DNA from: Chryseobacterium taklimakanense
GTDB lineage: Bacteria; Bacteroidota; Bacteroidia; Flavobacteriales; Weeksellaceae
Assembly (NCBI RefSeq): GCF_900187185.1
Contig: NZ_LT906465.1
Location: 1,984,001-2,048,000, forward strand
Direction: 5' to 3'
Length of the DNA stretch: 64,000 bases
Shown: positions 18,913 to 28,879 of the stretch, piece by piece
Position numbering within the stretch: position 1 is the first letter of the stretch
Layout: every line of letters starts with the position of its first letter
Notes under the pieces: model-generated
Database searches by the model: none
Seen by the model: only the letters and a program-made list of their open reading frames with translations
Told to the model about the DNA's origin: nothing
Position numbers and translations under genes: made by a program

Positions 18913-18920
18913 CAAAAATA
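18913..18920 (-). promoter_or_regulatory. -7 promoter element (TATTTTTG) of recJ
   Basis: A minus-strand consensus -7 box with 7 bases between it and the recJ ATG. It rules out the longer recJ reading frame. Confidence 0.6.
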
Positions 18921-18980
18921 AAGAAAAAAGTTGGAAGCCCGAATTTGCCGCTGGCAACTTAAGAATGTTTCAGCAATAAA

Positions 18981-19004
18981 AAACCGCCCAGTTTTGAGCG
19001 GTTT
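18981..19004 (-). terminator. intrinsic terminator after the ABC-F gene
   Basis: A 7-bp stem AAACCGC/GCGGTTT (18981-18987 and 18998-19004). On the minus strand it is followed by a run of Ts. Confidence 0.8.
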
Positions 19005-19024
19005 ATGATGTTCAGTGCACAAAT

Positions 19025-20695
<1,671 letters not shown>

Positions 20696-20825
20696 TTAAG
20701 GACTCATTGCGGATAGAAAGTTTTGCTGAAAATTTTTAATATAATTCTCTAAATCAAGTTAAAAAGAGTTAAAAATTTTAAAAACATTCAATCGAATTAT
20801 ATAAAAACCAACAACTATTAAAATA

Positions 20826-20833
20826 TAATTTTG
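20826..20833 (+). promoter_or_regulatory. -7 promoter element (TAATTTTG) of smpB
   Basis: A consensus -7 box 11 bases before the smpB ATG. No -33 was recognised. Confidence 0.5.
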
Positions 20834-20844
20834 ACTGTGGAATT

Positions 20845-21303
20845 ATGAAGATTGAAAAGACTGTAAATATATTAAATAAAAGAGCCCGGTTTGAATACGA
20901 GATCCTTGAACAAATAGAGGCTGGGATTGTGCTTACAGGAACCGAAATAAAGTCGCTAAGATCTTCAAAGGCATCCATCACGGAGAGCTTCTGCCAGTTT
21001 ATAGATGGGGAGCTGTATATCATTAATATGATGATCGATGAGTATAAGCTTGGAACTTTTTACAATCATCAAACCAAAAGGGAACGGAAGTTGCTGCTGC
21101 ACAAAAAAGAATTGCAGAAATTTCAAAGAAAACTTAAAGATGCCGGTAATACTATAATTCCATTAAAGCTTTATATCAACGAGAAGGGCTACGCTAAACT
21201 GCAGATTGCGCTTGCCAGAGGTAAGAAGTTGTTTGATAAAAGAGAAAGTATTAAGGATAGAGAAAATAAGCGCACCCTCGACAGAATCCGAAAAGTTGGT
21301 TAA
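20845..21303 (+). CDS. smpB: SsrA-binding protein SmpB
   Basis: Binds tmRNA and delivers it to stalled ribosomes in trans-translation; 152 aa, the usual length. Family motifs: LNKRARFEYEILE, GIVLTGTEIKSLR, GTFYNHQTKRERKLLLHKKE and the C-terminal basic tail GKKLFDKRESIKDRENKR that enters the empty mRNA channel. The tmRNA gene (ssrA) is not in this window. Single gene between the ABC-F gene (divergent) and an ompA-type gene. Confidence 0.97.
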   Translation: MKIEKTVNILNKRARFEYEILEQIEAGIVLTGTEIKSLRSSKASITESFCQFIDGELYIINMMIDEYKLGTFYNHQTKRERKLLLHKKELQKFQRKLKDAGNTIIPLKLYINEKGYAKLQIALARGKKLFDKRESIKDRENKRTLDRIRKVG

Positions 21304-21318
21304 AAATGTGCTTAAAAC

Positions 21319-21350
21319 TTTGGTTATAAAGAAAAATTATATTTATTTTG
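21319..21350 (+). promoter_or_regulatory. promoter of the OmpA-family gene
   Basis: TTTG (21319-21322), about 21 bases, then TTATTTTG/TATTTTG ending at 21350. This is a near-consensus flavobacterial promoter with a leader of roughly 25 nt. Confidence 0.6.
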
Positions 21351-21379
21351 CATTATCAATTATTTAATCATTTAATTCT

Positions 21380-22759
21380 ATGAAAAATCTAAAATTAGGA
21401 ATTTCAGCATTGGCACTTACTGTAGCCTCTACTGTGTTTGCTCAGACTAGCAACAATCCGTGGTTAATCGGAGTTGGTGCTCACGCGGAGAATCACGTAG
21501 CAGCTGGTGGTAAAGTTGGAGACGTTTTCGAACAGGCGTTTGGAGGCAAGCAATTGTATAACATCAATAATTTTACAATCACTCCGCCACTTTCAAAATT
21601 AACGGTTGCTAGACACCTAACCGGACCTCTTGTACTTGACTGGCAGACTACTGTTGGTAACGTTGATAACAAGAGACTTGGTATGGGTAAAGAATTCATG
21701 CTAATGACCGGTCTTGGTCTTCAGTTGAAAGCTAACTCTCTTTGGAACGAGGAATCTTGGTTCGATCCATACTTAAGAGTTGGTGCAAACTATTTAAGAC
21801 ACGATTACAGTGGTCAATCCAACGCAGTGAATGAGGATGGTGAAAACATCGGTGCTAATCACTTTGCACTTGCAACAGGTTTAGGATCCAACTTTTGGTT
21901 GACTAAGAACTTCGGTCTTGGCATCCAGGGAGATTATGTTTCCACACCTGGTGACAAAGCTACTGCTGCAAACTTCTGGCAAGCAGGTGCATCTCTATTA
22001 TTTAGATTTGGACAAACTGACAGAGATAAAGACGGTATCCTAGATAAAGACGATCTATGTCCAGATACTCCAGGTTTACCTGAGTTCCAAGGATGTCCTG
22101 ATACTGACGGTGACGGAGTTCCAGATAAAGACGATCAATGTCCAGATGTTGCTGGTCCGGTTGAAAACAACGGTTGCCCTTGGCCAGATACTGACGGCGA
22201 TGGCGTAGTAGACAAAGATGATCAGTGTCCTACTGTTGCTGGTCCTGCAGAAAACAATGGTTGCCCTTGGCCAGATACTGATAATGACGGTATTCTAGAT
22301 AAAGATGATGCTTGTCCTACAGTTCCGGGTCTTGCTCAATACAACGGATGTCCTAAGCCACAATCTGCTTACGCGGAGGAAGCTACAGTAGCACTTCAGG
22401 ATATTTTGTTCAACTTCAACAAGTCTACGCTAAGACCAGAATCTAAGCCAAAATTGGATGCTGCTGCGGAAATCATTAAATCTTCTAACGGTGGTACATT
22501 CCTAATTACAGGTCACACAGATAAAAAAGGTTCTGAAGCTTATAACCTAAACCTGTCTAGAAGAAGAGCTGCTTCTGTAGTTGCTGCACTAGAATCTAGA
22601 GGTGTAAGCGCAAACCAACTGAAATCTAAAGGTGTTGGTGAAGCTGAGGCTGTGGTAGATGAGAAAGCATCTGATGCTGAAAGAATGAAAGACAGAAAAG
22701 TTGTTGTAAGCGCTGTAGATGCTGCTGCTTGGGACGCTATCAAAAAGAGAGATTACTAA
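21380..22759 (+). CDS. OmpA family outer-membrane protein with thrombospondin type 3 repeats
   Basis: 459 aa. It has a signal peptide (1-21, ending VFAQ), an N-terminal 8-strand-type beta-barrel (about 25-212), four calcium-binding thrombospondin type 3 repeats (about 214-328: DKDGILDKDDLCPD, DTDGDGVPDKDDQCPD and two more) and a C-terminal OmpA peptidoglycan-binding domain (about 340-459: ILFNFNKSTLRPES, ITGHTDKKGSEAYNLNLSRRRA). It anchors the outer membrane to the cell wall and is probably abundant, given the smooth codon use, strong promoter and strong terminator. A related protein lies at 63167-64000. Confidence 0.95.
   Translation: MKNLKLGISALALTVASTVFAQTSNNPWLIGVGAHAENHVAAGGKVGDVFEQAFGGKQLYNINNFTITPPLSKLTVARHLTGPLVLDWQTTVGNVDNKRLGMGKEFMLMTGLGLQLKANSLWNEESWFDPYLRVGANYLRHDYSGQSNAVNEDGENIGANHFALATGLGSNFWLTKNFGLGIQGDYVSTPGDKATAANFWQAGASLLFRFGQTDRDKDGILDKDDLCPDTPGLPEFQGCPDTDGDGVPDKDDQCPDVAGPVENNGCPWPDTDGDGVVDKDDQCPTVAGPAENNGCPWPDTDNDGILDKDDACPTVPGLAQYNGCPKPQSAYAEEATVALQDILFNFNKSTLRPESKPKLDAAAEIIKSSNGGTFLITGHTDKKGSEAYNLNLSRRRAASVVAALESRGVSANQLKSKGVGEAEAVVDEKASDAERMKDRKVVVSAVDAAAWDAIKKRDY
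22096..22356 (+). repeat. tandem 87-bp coding repeats (thrombospondin type 3 units)
   Basis: Three consecutive 29-residue units. Units 1 and 2 are highly similar at DNA level, including the shared stretch GGTTGCCCTTGGCCAGATAC at 22172 and again at 22259, exactly 87 bp apart. Copy number could change by recombination without shifting the frame. Confidence 0.75.
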
Positions 22760-22780
22760 TAAGTAGTGACTCATAAATAA

Positions 22781-22808
22781 AAAAACATCCGCTGTTGCGG
22801 GTGTTTTT
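22781..22808 (+). terminator. intrinsic terminator after the OmpA-family gene
   Basis: A 12-bp stem (one wobble) at 22781-22792 and 22797-22808 with loop TGTT, ending in a long T run. The TTG at 22811 that opens a longer YebC frame lies just beyond it and is not a plausible start. Confidence 0.9.
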
Positions 22809-22822
22809 TTTTGGAAAATGAT

Positions 22823-22830
22823 TATTTTTG
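22823..22830 (+). promoter_or_regulatory. -7 promoter element (TATTTTTG) of the YebC-family gene
   Basis: A consensus -7 box, 19 bases before the ATG at 22850. Confidence 0.6.
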
Positions 22831-22849
22831 CAACCTAATAAATACAGAT

Positions 22850-23590
22850 ATGGGACGCGCATTCGAGTACAGGAAAGCTTCTAAATTGGCACGTTGGGAT
22901 AAAATGGCCAAGACATTTTCTAAAATCGGTAAAGATATAGCTTTAGCAGTAAAAGCCGGGGGTCCTGATCCGGAATCCAATCCCGCACTAAGAAGGTGTA
23001 TCCAAAATGCCAAAGGTGCGAATATGCCGAAGGACAACGTGGAAAGGGCAATTAAAAAAGCAAGCGGTGCAGATGCTGAAAACTATGAAGAGGTCACTTA
23101 CGAAGGATACGGACAGGGCGGCGTAGCTTTTTTCGTGGAATGTACAACCAATAATCCTACGAGAACCGTGGCCAACGTAAGGGCTGTGTTCAATAAGTTT
23201 GATGGAAATTTGGGTAAGAACGGTGAGCTTGCTTTCATATTCGATAGAAAAGGTATTTTCAGCATCGATAAATCGCTGATAAAAATGGATTGGGATGATT
23301 TCGAAATGGAAATGATTGACGGCGGTGCAGAAGAAATAGATGCCGATGATGAAGAAGTAATGGTAACTACGGCATTTGAAGATTTTGGTCCCTTATCCCA
23401 TAAATTGGATGAACTAGGAATCGAAGTAAAAAGTGCAGAACTGCAGCGAATACCGAATAATACAAAAGAGGTTTCCGAAGATCAGTTCAGGGCTAATATG
23501 AAAATGCTGGAACGCTTCGAGGAAGATGATGACGTGCAAAACGTTTATCATAACATGGAAATTACAGACGATCTTCTAGAAAAGATCTAA
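22850..23590 (+). CDS. YebC/PmpR family DNA-binding / translation factor
   Basis: 246 aa, the usual family length. N-terminal motif GRAFEYRKASKLARWDKMAK (family pattern GH..W..Ik..K) followed by ALRRCIQNAKGANMPKDNVERAIKKASG and YEEVTYEGYGQGGVAFFVECTTNNPTRT. Family members act as transcription factors, and recent work links YebC proteins to translation through difficult sequences; which applies here is open. The start at 22850 follows the -7 box by 19 bases. Single gene ended by a hairpin at 23598-23620. Confidence 0.93.
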   Translation: MGRAFEYRKASKLARWDKMAKTFSKIGKDIALAVKAGGPDPESNPALRRCIQNAKGANMPKDNVERAIKKASGADAENYEEVTYEGYGQGGVAFFVECTTNNPTRTVANVRAVFNKFDGNLGKNGELAFIFDRKGIFSIDKSLIKMDWDDFEMEMIDGGAEEIDADDEEVMVTTAFEDFGPLSHKLDELGIEVKSAELQRIPNNTKEVSEDQFRANMKMLERFEEDDDVQNVYHNMEITDDLLEKI

Positions 23591-23597
23591 GAACATA

Positions 23598-23620
23598 AAC
23601 GCCGGTTAATGACCAGCGTT
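23598..23620 (+). terminator. intrinsic terminator after the YebC-family gene
   Basis: A 9-bp stem with one mismatch (23598-23606 and 23612-23620), then a run of Ts that reaches the stop of the convergent GNAT gene. Confidence 0.8.
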
Positions 23621-23624
23621 TTTT

Positions 23625-23912
23625 TTATCGTATCAAAATATCCTGTGCATCCTGCATCCTGTTCATTACCGATCTTGCATATGAGCAATGTGGGTAAACC
23701 TTCCAGTTATTTTCCCGCGCGAATTTTATACTTTCCTCAACTAAAAATTTGCCCATTCCGCGTCCTTCAAATTTTGGATGTACCAGAACATAAGAAATGA
23801 TGAGTTTCTGGTCATCAGGAAATACGGTATAAGTTAATCTTCCTACTTCTTCATTTTCTTTATTGAGGCTAATTACGCCGCCATTACCGGATTTATTGTT
23901 TTCAAATGTCAT
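23625..23912 (-). CDS. small GNAT-type acetyltransferase (YjdJ-like)
   Basis: 95 aa, the size of the short YjdJ/NATD1 group. It has the acetyl-CoA-binding pattern LVHPKFEGRGMGKFLVEES and the group-specific end VYPHCSYARSVMNR. Substrate unknown. Short family members lack the N-terminal strand of full GNATs, so this is not a truncation. Alone on the minus strand, converging on the YebC gene. Confidence 0.85.
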   Translation of the reverse strand: MTFENNKSGNGGVISLNKENEEVGRLTYTVFPDDQKLIISYVLVHPKFEGRGMGKFLVEESIKFARENNWKVYPHCSYARSVMNRMQDAQDILIR

Positions 23913-24028
23913 CTTATCAGGTTTGTGATTAGTACTAATAAAAGTATAAAAAATTAAAGTCTGCGGGTTTACAACATTTATTATAGTTTATTACTAGTTT
24001 TCTACCCCTCAGTCAAAAGTAATTTCGC

Positions 24029-24036
24029 TATTTTTG
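24029..24036 (+). promoter_or_regulatory. -7 promoter element (TATTTTTG) of the OsmC-family gene
   Basis: A consensus -7 box, 19 bases before the ATG at 24056. Confidence 0.6.
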
Positions 24037-24055
24037 ACTTTAAATAAAATTAAAA

Positions 24056-24475
24056 ATGAAAATCACCTTAAACCGCATTAACGACGATTTTTTGTTTGAA
24101 TGCACCAACACTGCAGGAAATTCTATTCTTTTGGATAACACCTCCCAACCCGGAGCCAAAGGCGTTTCCCCAATGGAAAGCGTACTGATGGCAGTTGCCG
24201 GATGCAGCGGGATTGATATGGTTTCGATCCTGAAAAAACAGAGGCAAAACGTTACCAAATTTTCAGCGGAGGTAGAAGGCGAAAGAATCCAGGTTGATGA
24301 TGCCAAACCTTTTAAGTCGATTTTGGTAAAATTCTTCGTAGATGGCGATGTAGATCCTGCTAAAGCGCAAAAAGCCGCTCAACTTTCCTTTGAAAAATAC
24401 TGCTCTGTTTCCAAAACTTTGGAACCGAATGTTACGGTAAACTACGAGGTAACGGTGAACGGAGAGAAGGTATAG
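24056..24475 (+). CDS. OsmC family protein
   Basis: 139 aa, OsmC/Ohr fold, closer to the YhfA-type group. The two redox cysteines are visible: AVAGCSGIDMVSIL (about residue 49) and KYCSVSKTL (about 116). These proteins reduce organic hydroperoxides or bind thiol-modified substrates. Single gene with its own promoter. The 244 bases that follow hold no gene that I can support. Confidence 0.93.
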   Translation: MKITLNRINDDFLFECTNTAGNSILLDNTSQPGAKGVSPMESVLMAVAGCSGIDMVSILKKQRQNVTKFSAEVEGERIQVDDAKPFKSILVKFFVDGDVDPAKAQKAAQLSFEKYCSVSKTLEPNVTVNYEVTVNGEKV

Positions 24476-24719
24476 TTTGAGAGTACGAGAGTTTGATCTG
24501 CAAAGTTTAGCGGCATATTTTTCTCCTTTCGGAAATGAAAGTGACGGCCGGTAAATTTCATCGGCACTTCAAGTGATTGTTTGCAAAAAATTAATTCGTT
24601 ATGAAACTTTATAAATTCTGTCATTTCTGTTTTTAAAATTTCTTCTATCAAAAACCACTTTCAACTTTCCCACACCAAAACCCTTCAAACTTTCCGTATG
24701 AAAACCCTCTGAGTAAAAA

Positions 24720-27329
24720 TCACCCTTTCCTCGGTTGTATCAGTTTCGCCACGGTCGCCGTCCATCCACATTGATGCGACGCTCCAACGCCGCGACCGTT
24801 ATCGCCGTGAAAATACTCGTAGAACATGATGTAATCTTTAAAATGTTCATTTTTATTGAAGAGTTCATTTCCACCGTTGAAGGCGCGTTCTCCATTTTCA
24901 TTTTTCAGGAAGATAGATTTCAGGCGGTTGCTTAAATCATCAGATATAAATTGCAAATTCCGCATTTCGCCGCTGCCAACAGGATATTCCACCTGCAAAC
25001 TTTCATCATAGTAATAATGAAAACGCTGCAGACTTTCGACAATCAAAAAATTTATAGGAAACCATATCGGGCCGCGCCAGTTGCTGTTTCCGCCAAACAT
25101 CCGGCTTTCGCTTTCAGCCGGTAAATATTTTACAGTGTACTGATGTCCATCCACTTTGAATTCAAATGGATTTTCCTCGTAAATCTTCGACATTGAGCGG
25201 ATGCCGTAATCTGATAAAAATTCTTTTTCATCGAGCATTCTTTCCAGAATTCTCGTAATTCTGGTTTTCCGAAGGATGCTCATCAAATGTTTACGGCCTT
25301 TTCCTTCCACTTCCCAATGCGAAACCAGTTTTGCAAGGACCGGTTTGTTTTTCAGGATCCAGTCCATCCGTGCGGTAAATCCGGGAAGTTTTTCCAGAGT
25401 ATCATGCTCCACAATTTCTACGGCAAACATTGGGATTAGCCCCACAATACTCCGTAGTTTTAGATTCTTAGAGGTGCCGTCTTTTAGTTGAAGTACATCG
25501 TAGAAAAAACCGTCAACATCGTTCCAGAGGCCTTCTTTTTCGCCAATTGTTTCCATGGCTTGCGCAATGTAGAGGTAATGTTCAAAAAATTTGATCGCCA
25601 TATCCTCATAAACCTGATTGTACAATGCCAGCTCCATCGCGATACGCATCATATTGAGGGCAAACATCGCCATCCAGCTGGTACCGTCTGCCTGTTCCAG
25701 ATATTCTCCGTTTTTGAACTGCATATTCCGGTCGAAAGCGCCGATATTATCGAGGCCAAGAAATCCGCCGCCAAAAATATTGTTGTCATTTCGGTCTTTT
25801 CGGTTAACCCACCACGTAAAATTCAGCAACAGTTTCTGAAAAACGCTTTCCAGGAAAGGAATGTCGGGATGTCCGTTTATTTTTTCATCAATTTTAAAAA
25901 CCCTGAACGTTGCCCATGCATGAACCGGCGGATTTACATCGCTGAAGTCCCATTCGTAGGCGGGTAACTGGCCGTTTGGATGGATGTACCATTCTTTGGT
26001 GAGCAGCCGCAGCTGGTGTTTTGCAAATCTGCTGTCGATCAGTGAAAACGGCACGCAATGAAAGGCTAGATCCCACGTCGCAAACCAGGGATATTCCCAT
26101 TTGTCGGGCATGGAGATAATGTCCTTGTTCTGCATGTGTTCCCATTCCCTGTTGCGTACATAATTACTGAAATCCCTCGGTGCATCATACTTTGGGTCGC
26201 CTTTAAGCCATTTTGAGACATTGTAATGGTAAAATTGCTTGTTCCAAAGAAGTCCGGCAAACGCTTGCCGCTGAACATTTTTCTCATCTTCATCGGTAAT
26301 TTCGCACTGTATTTCGTCGTAAAACAGATCGGATTCTTCTTTTCTGAGTCTTAGTACTTCATCAAAATCATAAAAAGCATTGTCCATCTCGTGCGGACTC
26401 AACCGGAAATCGAAGGTTTTACTTTCACCTGCTTCAATCTCCGTGTCAATGCAGAACGCCGCTTTTGTTCCTTCCTTCTCAGGATTTATTTTGTCTAGGC
26501 CCTTGGTAATATAATCGTTGATGCCATCCTTGAAGAATTTATTTTCAGAAGGTATTCCGAAGATTTTTTGGCTGTTGGTCTCATTTTCACAAAAAAACGC
26601 TTCAACGGCTGCGTCCCGTGCGTAGAAATTTTTTATTGCTAAAGCCTCGTGCTCTATGTCAATTTTTCCGCTCGCCGAACTTTTTAGTTGAGGCCTGTAA
26701 TTTCCGTAACCCCACGCCCAGTTATTACGGTACCAAAGTGTGGGAAGCAATACCAGTGGCGCTTTTTTACCGCTTCTGTTGGCTACTGTAACGCGAATAA
26801 GAATATCATCATGATTGATTTTTGCATATTCAATAAAGATATCGAAGTATTCATCATCGTCAAAGATTCCCGTATCGGCAAGTTCATATTCCTGGTCCTG
26901 CTTGGTGCGTCTGCCATTTTCCTCAATTAAATCCTGATATGGGAACTCGTTGATTGGATATTTGTACACCATTTTCATGTAAGAATGGGTAGGTGTGCTG
27001 TCCAGATAATAAAAAATTTCTTTAATGTCTTCGCCGTGATTTCCCTGGTAATTGCTTAGTCCAAAAAAGCGTTCCTTAATGAATTTATCTTTTTTGTTCC
27101 AGAACGAAAAAGCAAAACAAAGCCTCTGTTTATAGTCACAGATTCCGGCGATTCCGTCCTCACTCCAGCGGTAATTCCGGCTCAATGCCTCTTCGTAAGT
27201 AGTATATCCCCAGGCATTTCCGTTTGGGCTGTAATCTTCGCGAACCGTACCCCACTGGCGGTTGCTTACATACGGTCCCCACGTTTTCCAGTCGGGGTTT
27301 TGTAATCGTTCCTGTTCAGCATTCATCAC
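24720..27329 (-). CDS. GH63-type glucosidase (MGH1-type glycoside hydrolase)
   Basis: 869 aa without an evident signal peptide, so cytoplasmic. It is full length for the bacterial GH63 'glucosidase' group. The N-terminal half is beta-rich (WGPYVSNRQWGTVREDYSP, KERFFGLSNYQGNHGED), and the C-terminal half is an (alpha/alpha)6-type barrel (WEYPWFATWDLAFHC, PAYEWDFSDVNPPVHAWA, GGNSNWRGPIWFPINF, GRGVGASHQCGWTATVAKLI). Members cleave alpha-glucosides or mannosylglycerate-type substrates; the substrate is not predictable here and no sugar transporter or regulator is adjacent. ATG 27329 is followed by a second ATG, so the start is uncertain by one codon. Confidence 0.85.
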   Translation of the reverse strand: MMNAEQERLQNPDWKTWGPYVSNRQWGTVREDYSPNGNAWGYTTYEEALSRNYRWSEDGIAGICDYKQRLCFAFSFWNKKDKFIKERFFGLSNYQGNHGEDIKEIFYYLDSTPTHSYMKMVYKYPINEFPYQDLIEENGRRTKQDQEYELADTGIFDDDEYFDIFIEYAKINHDDILIRVTVANRSGKKAPLVLLPTLWYRNNWAWGYGNYRPQLKSSASGKIDIEHEALAIKNFYARDAAVEAFFCENETNSQKIFGIPSENKFFKDGINDYITKGLDKINPEKEGTKAAFCIDTEIEAGESKTFDFRLSPHEMDNAFYDFDEVLRLRKEESDLFYDEIQCEITDEDEKNVQRQAFAGLLWNKQFYHYNVSKWLKGDPKYDAPRDFSNYVRNREWEHMQNKDIISMPDKWEYPWFATWDLAFHCVPFSLIDSRFAKHQLRLLTKEWYIHPNGQLPAYEWDFSDVNPPVHAWATFRVFKIDEKINGHPDIPFLESVFQKLLLNFTWWVNRKDRNDNNIFGGGFLGLDNIGAFDRNMQFKNGEYLEQADGTSWMAMFALNMMRIAMELALYNQVYEDMAIKFFEHYLYIAQAMETIGEKEGLWNDVDGFFYDVLQLKDGTSKNLKLRSIVGLIPMFAVEIVEHDTLEKLPGFTARMDWILKNKPVLAKLVSHWEVEGKGRKHLMSILRKTRITRILERMLDEKEFLSDYGIRSMSKIYEENPFEFKVDGHQYTVKYLPAESESRMFGGNSNWRGPIWFPINFLIVESLQRFHYYYDESLQVEYPVGSGEMRNLQFISDDLSNRLKSIFLKNENGERAFNGGNELFNKNEHFKDYIMFYEYFHGDNGRGVGASHQCGWTATVAKLIQPRKG

Positions 27330-27450
27330 TTTTCAATTAAAGTGCTAAAATAATTGTTTTTTGATTAACCGAATTTTAAGGGTTGGTTAATGATATTTAA
27401 TATGTAGAAAGTCAATGATTTACTAACTTTAAGAAAATTAAATTGCTGTT

Positions 27451-27675
27451 ATGGAATCTAATGTAATTCACATCATTTATCACCCTTCAACCTTGGGATA
27501 CGCTGCGTATTCACGCGAACTGGACGGGATGGTTGCCGAGGCTACAAATCTGGATGAACTTTTTGATAAAATAAAATATCTGCTTAAAGTCCGCATCGAA
27601 AGCCTGAAGGAAATCGGAAAAGATCAGGAAGCTGAAAACCTGCAGCAGAAGGAACTTATCTTCGTAGAAGAATAG
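27451..27675 (+). CDS. orphan HicB-like small protein
   Basis: 74 aa. The pattern YHPSTLGYAAYSRELDGMVAEATNLDELFDKIKYLL resembles the partial RNase H fold of HicB antitoxins (a 'y.a..pel.G....g.t.eEa' pattern). No HicA toxin, with its small dsRBD-like fold and catalytic histidine, is next to it, and no C-terminal HTH or RHH domain is present. It may be a stand-alone regulator. A near-consensus -7 box (TAACTTTA, 27424-27431) lies 19 bases upstream. The product is plausible; its function is unknown. Confidence 0.65.
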   Translation: MESNVIHIIYHPSTLGYAAYSRELDGMVAEATNLDELFDKIKYLLKVRIESLKEIGKDQEAENLQQKELIFVEE

Positions 27676-27715
27676 TTTTAAGTAGATCCCAAATTAAAGA
27701 AAATTCCGCCAGAAG

Positions 27716-27746
27716 TTTGCGAAAAGGAAAATTTGCATTACTTTTG
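27716..27746 (+). promoter_or_regulatory. promoter of the methionine operon
   Basis: TTTG (27716-27719), 19 bases, TACTTTTG (27739-27746): an exact flavobacterial consensus. It sits just upstream of the SAM riboswitch, so the transcript begins near 27751. Confidence 0.85.
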
Positions 27747-27777
27747 TCGCAGATTTGTTCATTTACATATTGAAAAT

Positions 27778-27878
27778 GTTATCAAGAAAGGTGGAGGGAA
27801 TAGACCCTGCGAAACCTTGGCAACCCTTGCGAAACAGCGAGAAGGTGCTAAATTCTACTCATTTTTGGGATAGATAAC
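27778..27878 (+). promoter_or_regulatory. SAM-I riboswitch (S-box)
   Basis: The conserved core is clear: P1 GTTATC/GATAAC (27778-27783 and 27873-27878), then AAGAAAGGTGGAGGGA, GACCCTGCGAAACCTTGGCA and AAGGTGCTAAATTC. It controls the downstream metX-led methionine genes. Outside P1, ATTGAAAATG (27769-27778) can pair with CATTTTCAAT (27904-27913), whose end runs into seven Ts (27913-27919), a possible terminator. Part of the same segment can instead pair with AAAATTG at the metX start (27928-27935). Confidence 0.95.
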
Positions 27879-27932
27879 AGCGTTCACTTACTTTCACAGG
27901 TAGCATTTTCAATTTTTTTAATAGTAAGAAAA

Positions 27933-28877
27933 TTGAATCCACCACTGCAACATATCACATTACGTAATTTTAAAACTGAATCAGGCAATACTGCCGATAT
28001 TCATTTGAGTTATGAAGTTTTCGGCAGAGAACTTCATTCCGCTCCCATAGTTTTGGTAAATCACGCGCTTACCGGAAATTCTGCGGTTTCCGGCGAAAAA
28101 GGCTGGTGGAAAACTTTGGTTGGCGAAGATAAAATTATTGATACCGGACGGTTTACCGTAATCTGTTTCAATATTCCCGGAAATGGGTACGAGGGCGTTT
28201 TTATCGAAAGCTATAAAGATTTTAAAACTAAAGACATCGCCAGAATTTTTCTTTTGGGTTTAAAAGAACTTAAAATCACAAAACTCCACTCTTTGATTGG
28301 CGGCTCAGTTGGCGGCGCGATCGGTTGGGAAATGCTGGCGCTTGAAAACGGACTTGCAGAAAACTTCATTCCCGTAGCCTCAGATTACAGAACAACCGAC
28401 TGGCTGCATTCGCAGTGCCTAGTGCAGACGTTTCTGCTCAATCATTCTGAAGAACCGCTCCAGAAAGCCCGGATTCACGCGATGTTGTGCTATAGAACAC
28501 CCGAATCCATCAATCAGAGATTCAACAAAGATTTTGATGCTGAGAAAGGACTTCTGAAATCGCACGACTGGCTAAATTATCACGGGAAAACGCTCAACGA
28601 AAGATTTAGTTTAAAAGCTTACAAACTGATGAATCAACTGCTGATGACTATCGATGCAAAATTTGATGATATCAGAAAAATTAAAGCTAAAATTCACCTC
28701 ATAGCCGTCAATTCCGATTTATTTTTCCCGGAGTTTGAGGTAAAAAATTGCTATGAAATTTTAAAAAAATCTAATGTGGATGTCAGCTACCACGAAATCA
28801 ATTCAATACACGGACACGATGCATTCCTGATGGAGTATGAGCAGCTCAATGAAATTTTAATGAAAATTGTAAACTAA
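27933..28877 (+). CDS. metX: homoserine O-acetyltransferase family protein
   Basis: An alpha/beta-hydrolase acyltransferase that activates homoserine with an acyl group, the first committed methionine step. 314 aa, shorter than the usual 350-380, mainly because the lid region is compact. The nucleophile elbow is IGGSVGGAIGWEM (Ser125), with downstream acid and histidine in AVNSDLFFP and IHGHDAFL. The start is TTG 27933, since no ATG fits between the riboswitch and the conserved N-terminus; this start codon lies in the riboswitch-linked pairing segment. It is 2 bases from the homoserine dehydrogenase gene. Acetyl versus succinyl preference cannot be read. Confidence 0.88.
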   Translation: MNPPLQHITLRNFKTESGNTADIHLSYEVFGRELHSAPIVLVNHALTGNSAVSGEKGWWKTLVGEDKIIDTGRFTVICFNIPGNGYEGVFIESYKDFKTKDIARIFLLGLKELKITKLHSLIGGSVGGAIGWEMLALENGLAENFIPVASDYRTTDWLHSQCLVQTFLLNHSEEPLQKARIHAMLCYRTPESINQRFNKDFDAEKGLLKSHDWLNYHGKTLNERFSLKAYKLMNQLLMTIDAKFDDIRKIKAKIHLIAVNSDLFFPEFEVKNCYEILKKSNVDVSYHEINSIHGHDAFLMEYEQLNEILMKIVN

Positions 28878-28879
28878 AG

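Noticed and set aside
18906-19022. 39-residue N-terminal extension of RecJ
   Set aside because: It crosses the recJ -7 box and the terminator of the preceding gene; the extra residues have no family match.
24442-24651. 69-residue minus-strand frame after the OsmC gene
   Set aside because: It overlaps the OsmC end and lies in low-complexity intergenic sequence; no promoter or motif.
27451-27675. HicA-HicB toxin-antitoxin pair
   Set aside because: No HicA-like frame lies on either side, so only an orphan HicB-like protein can be claimed.
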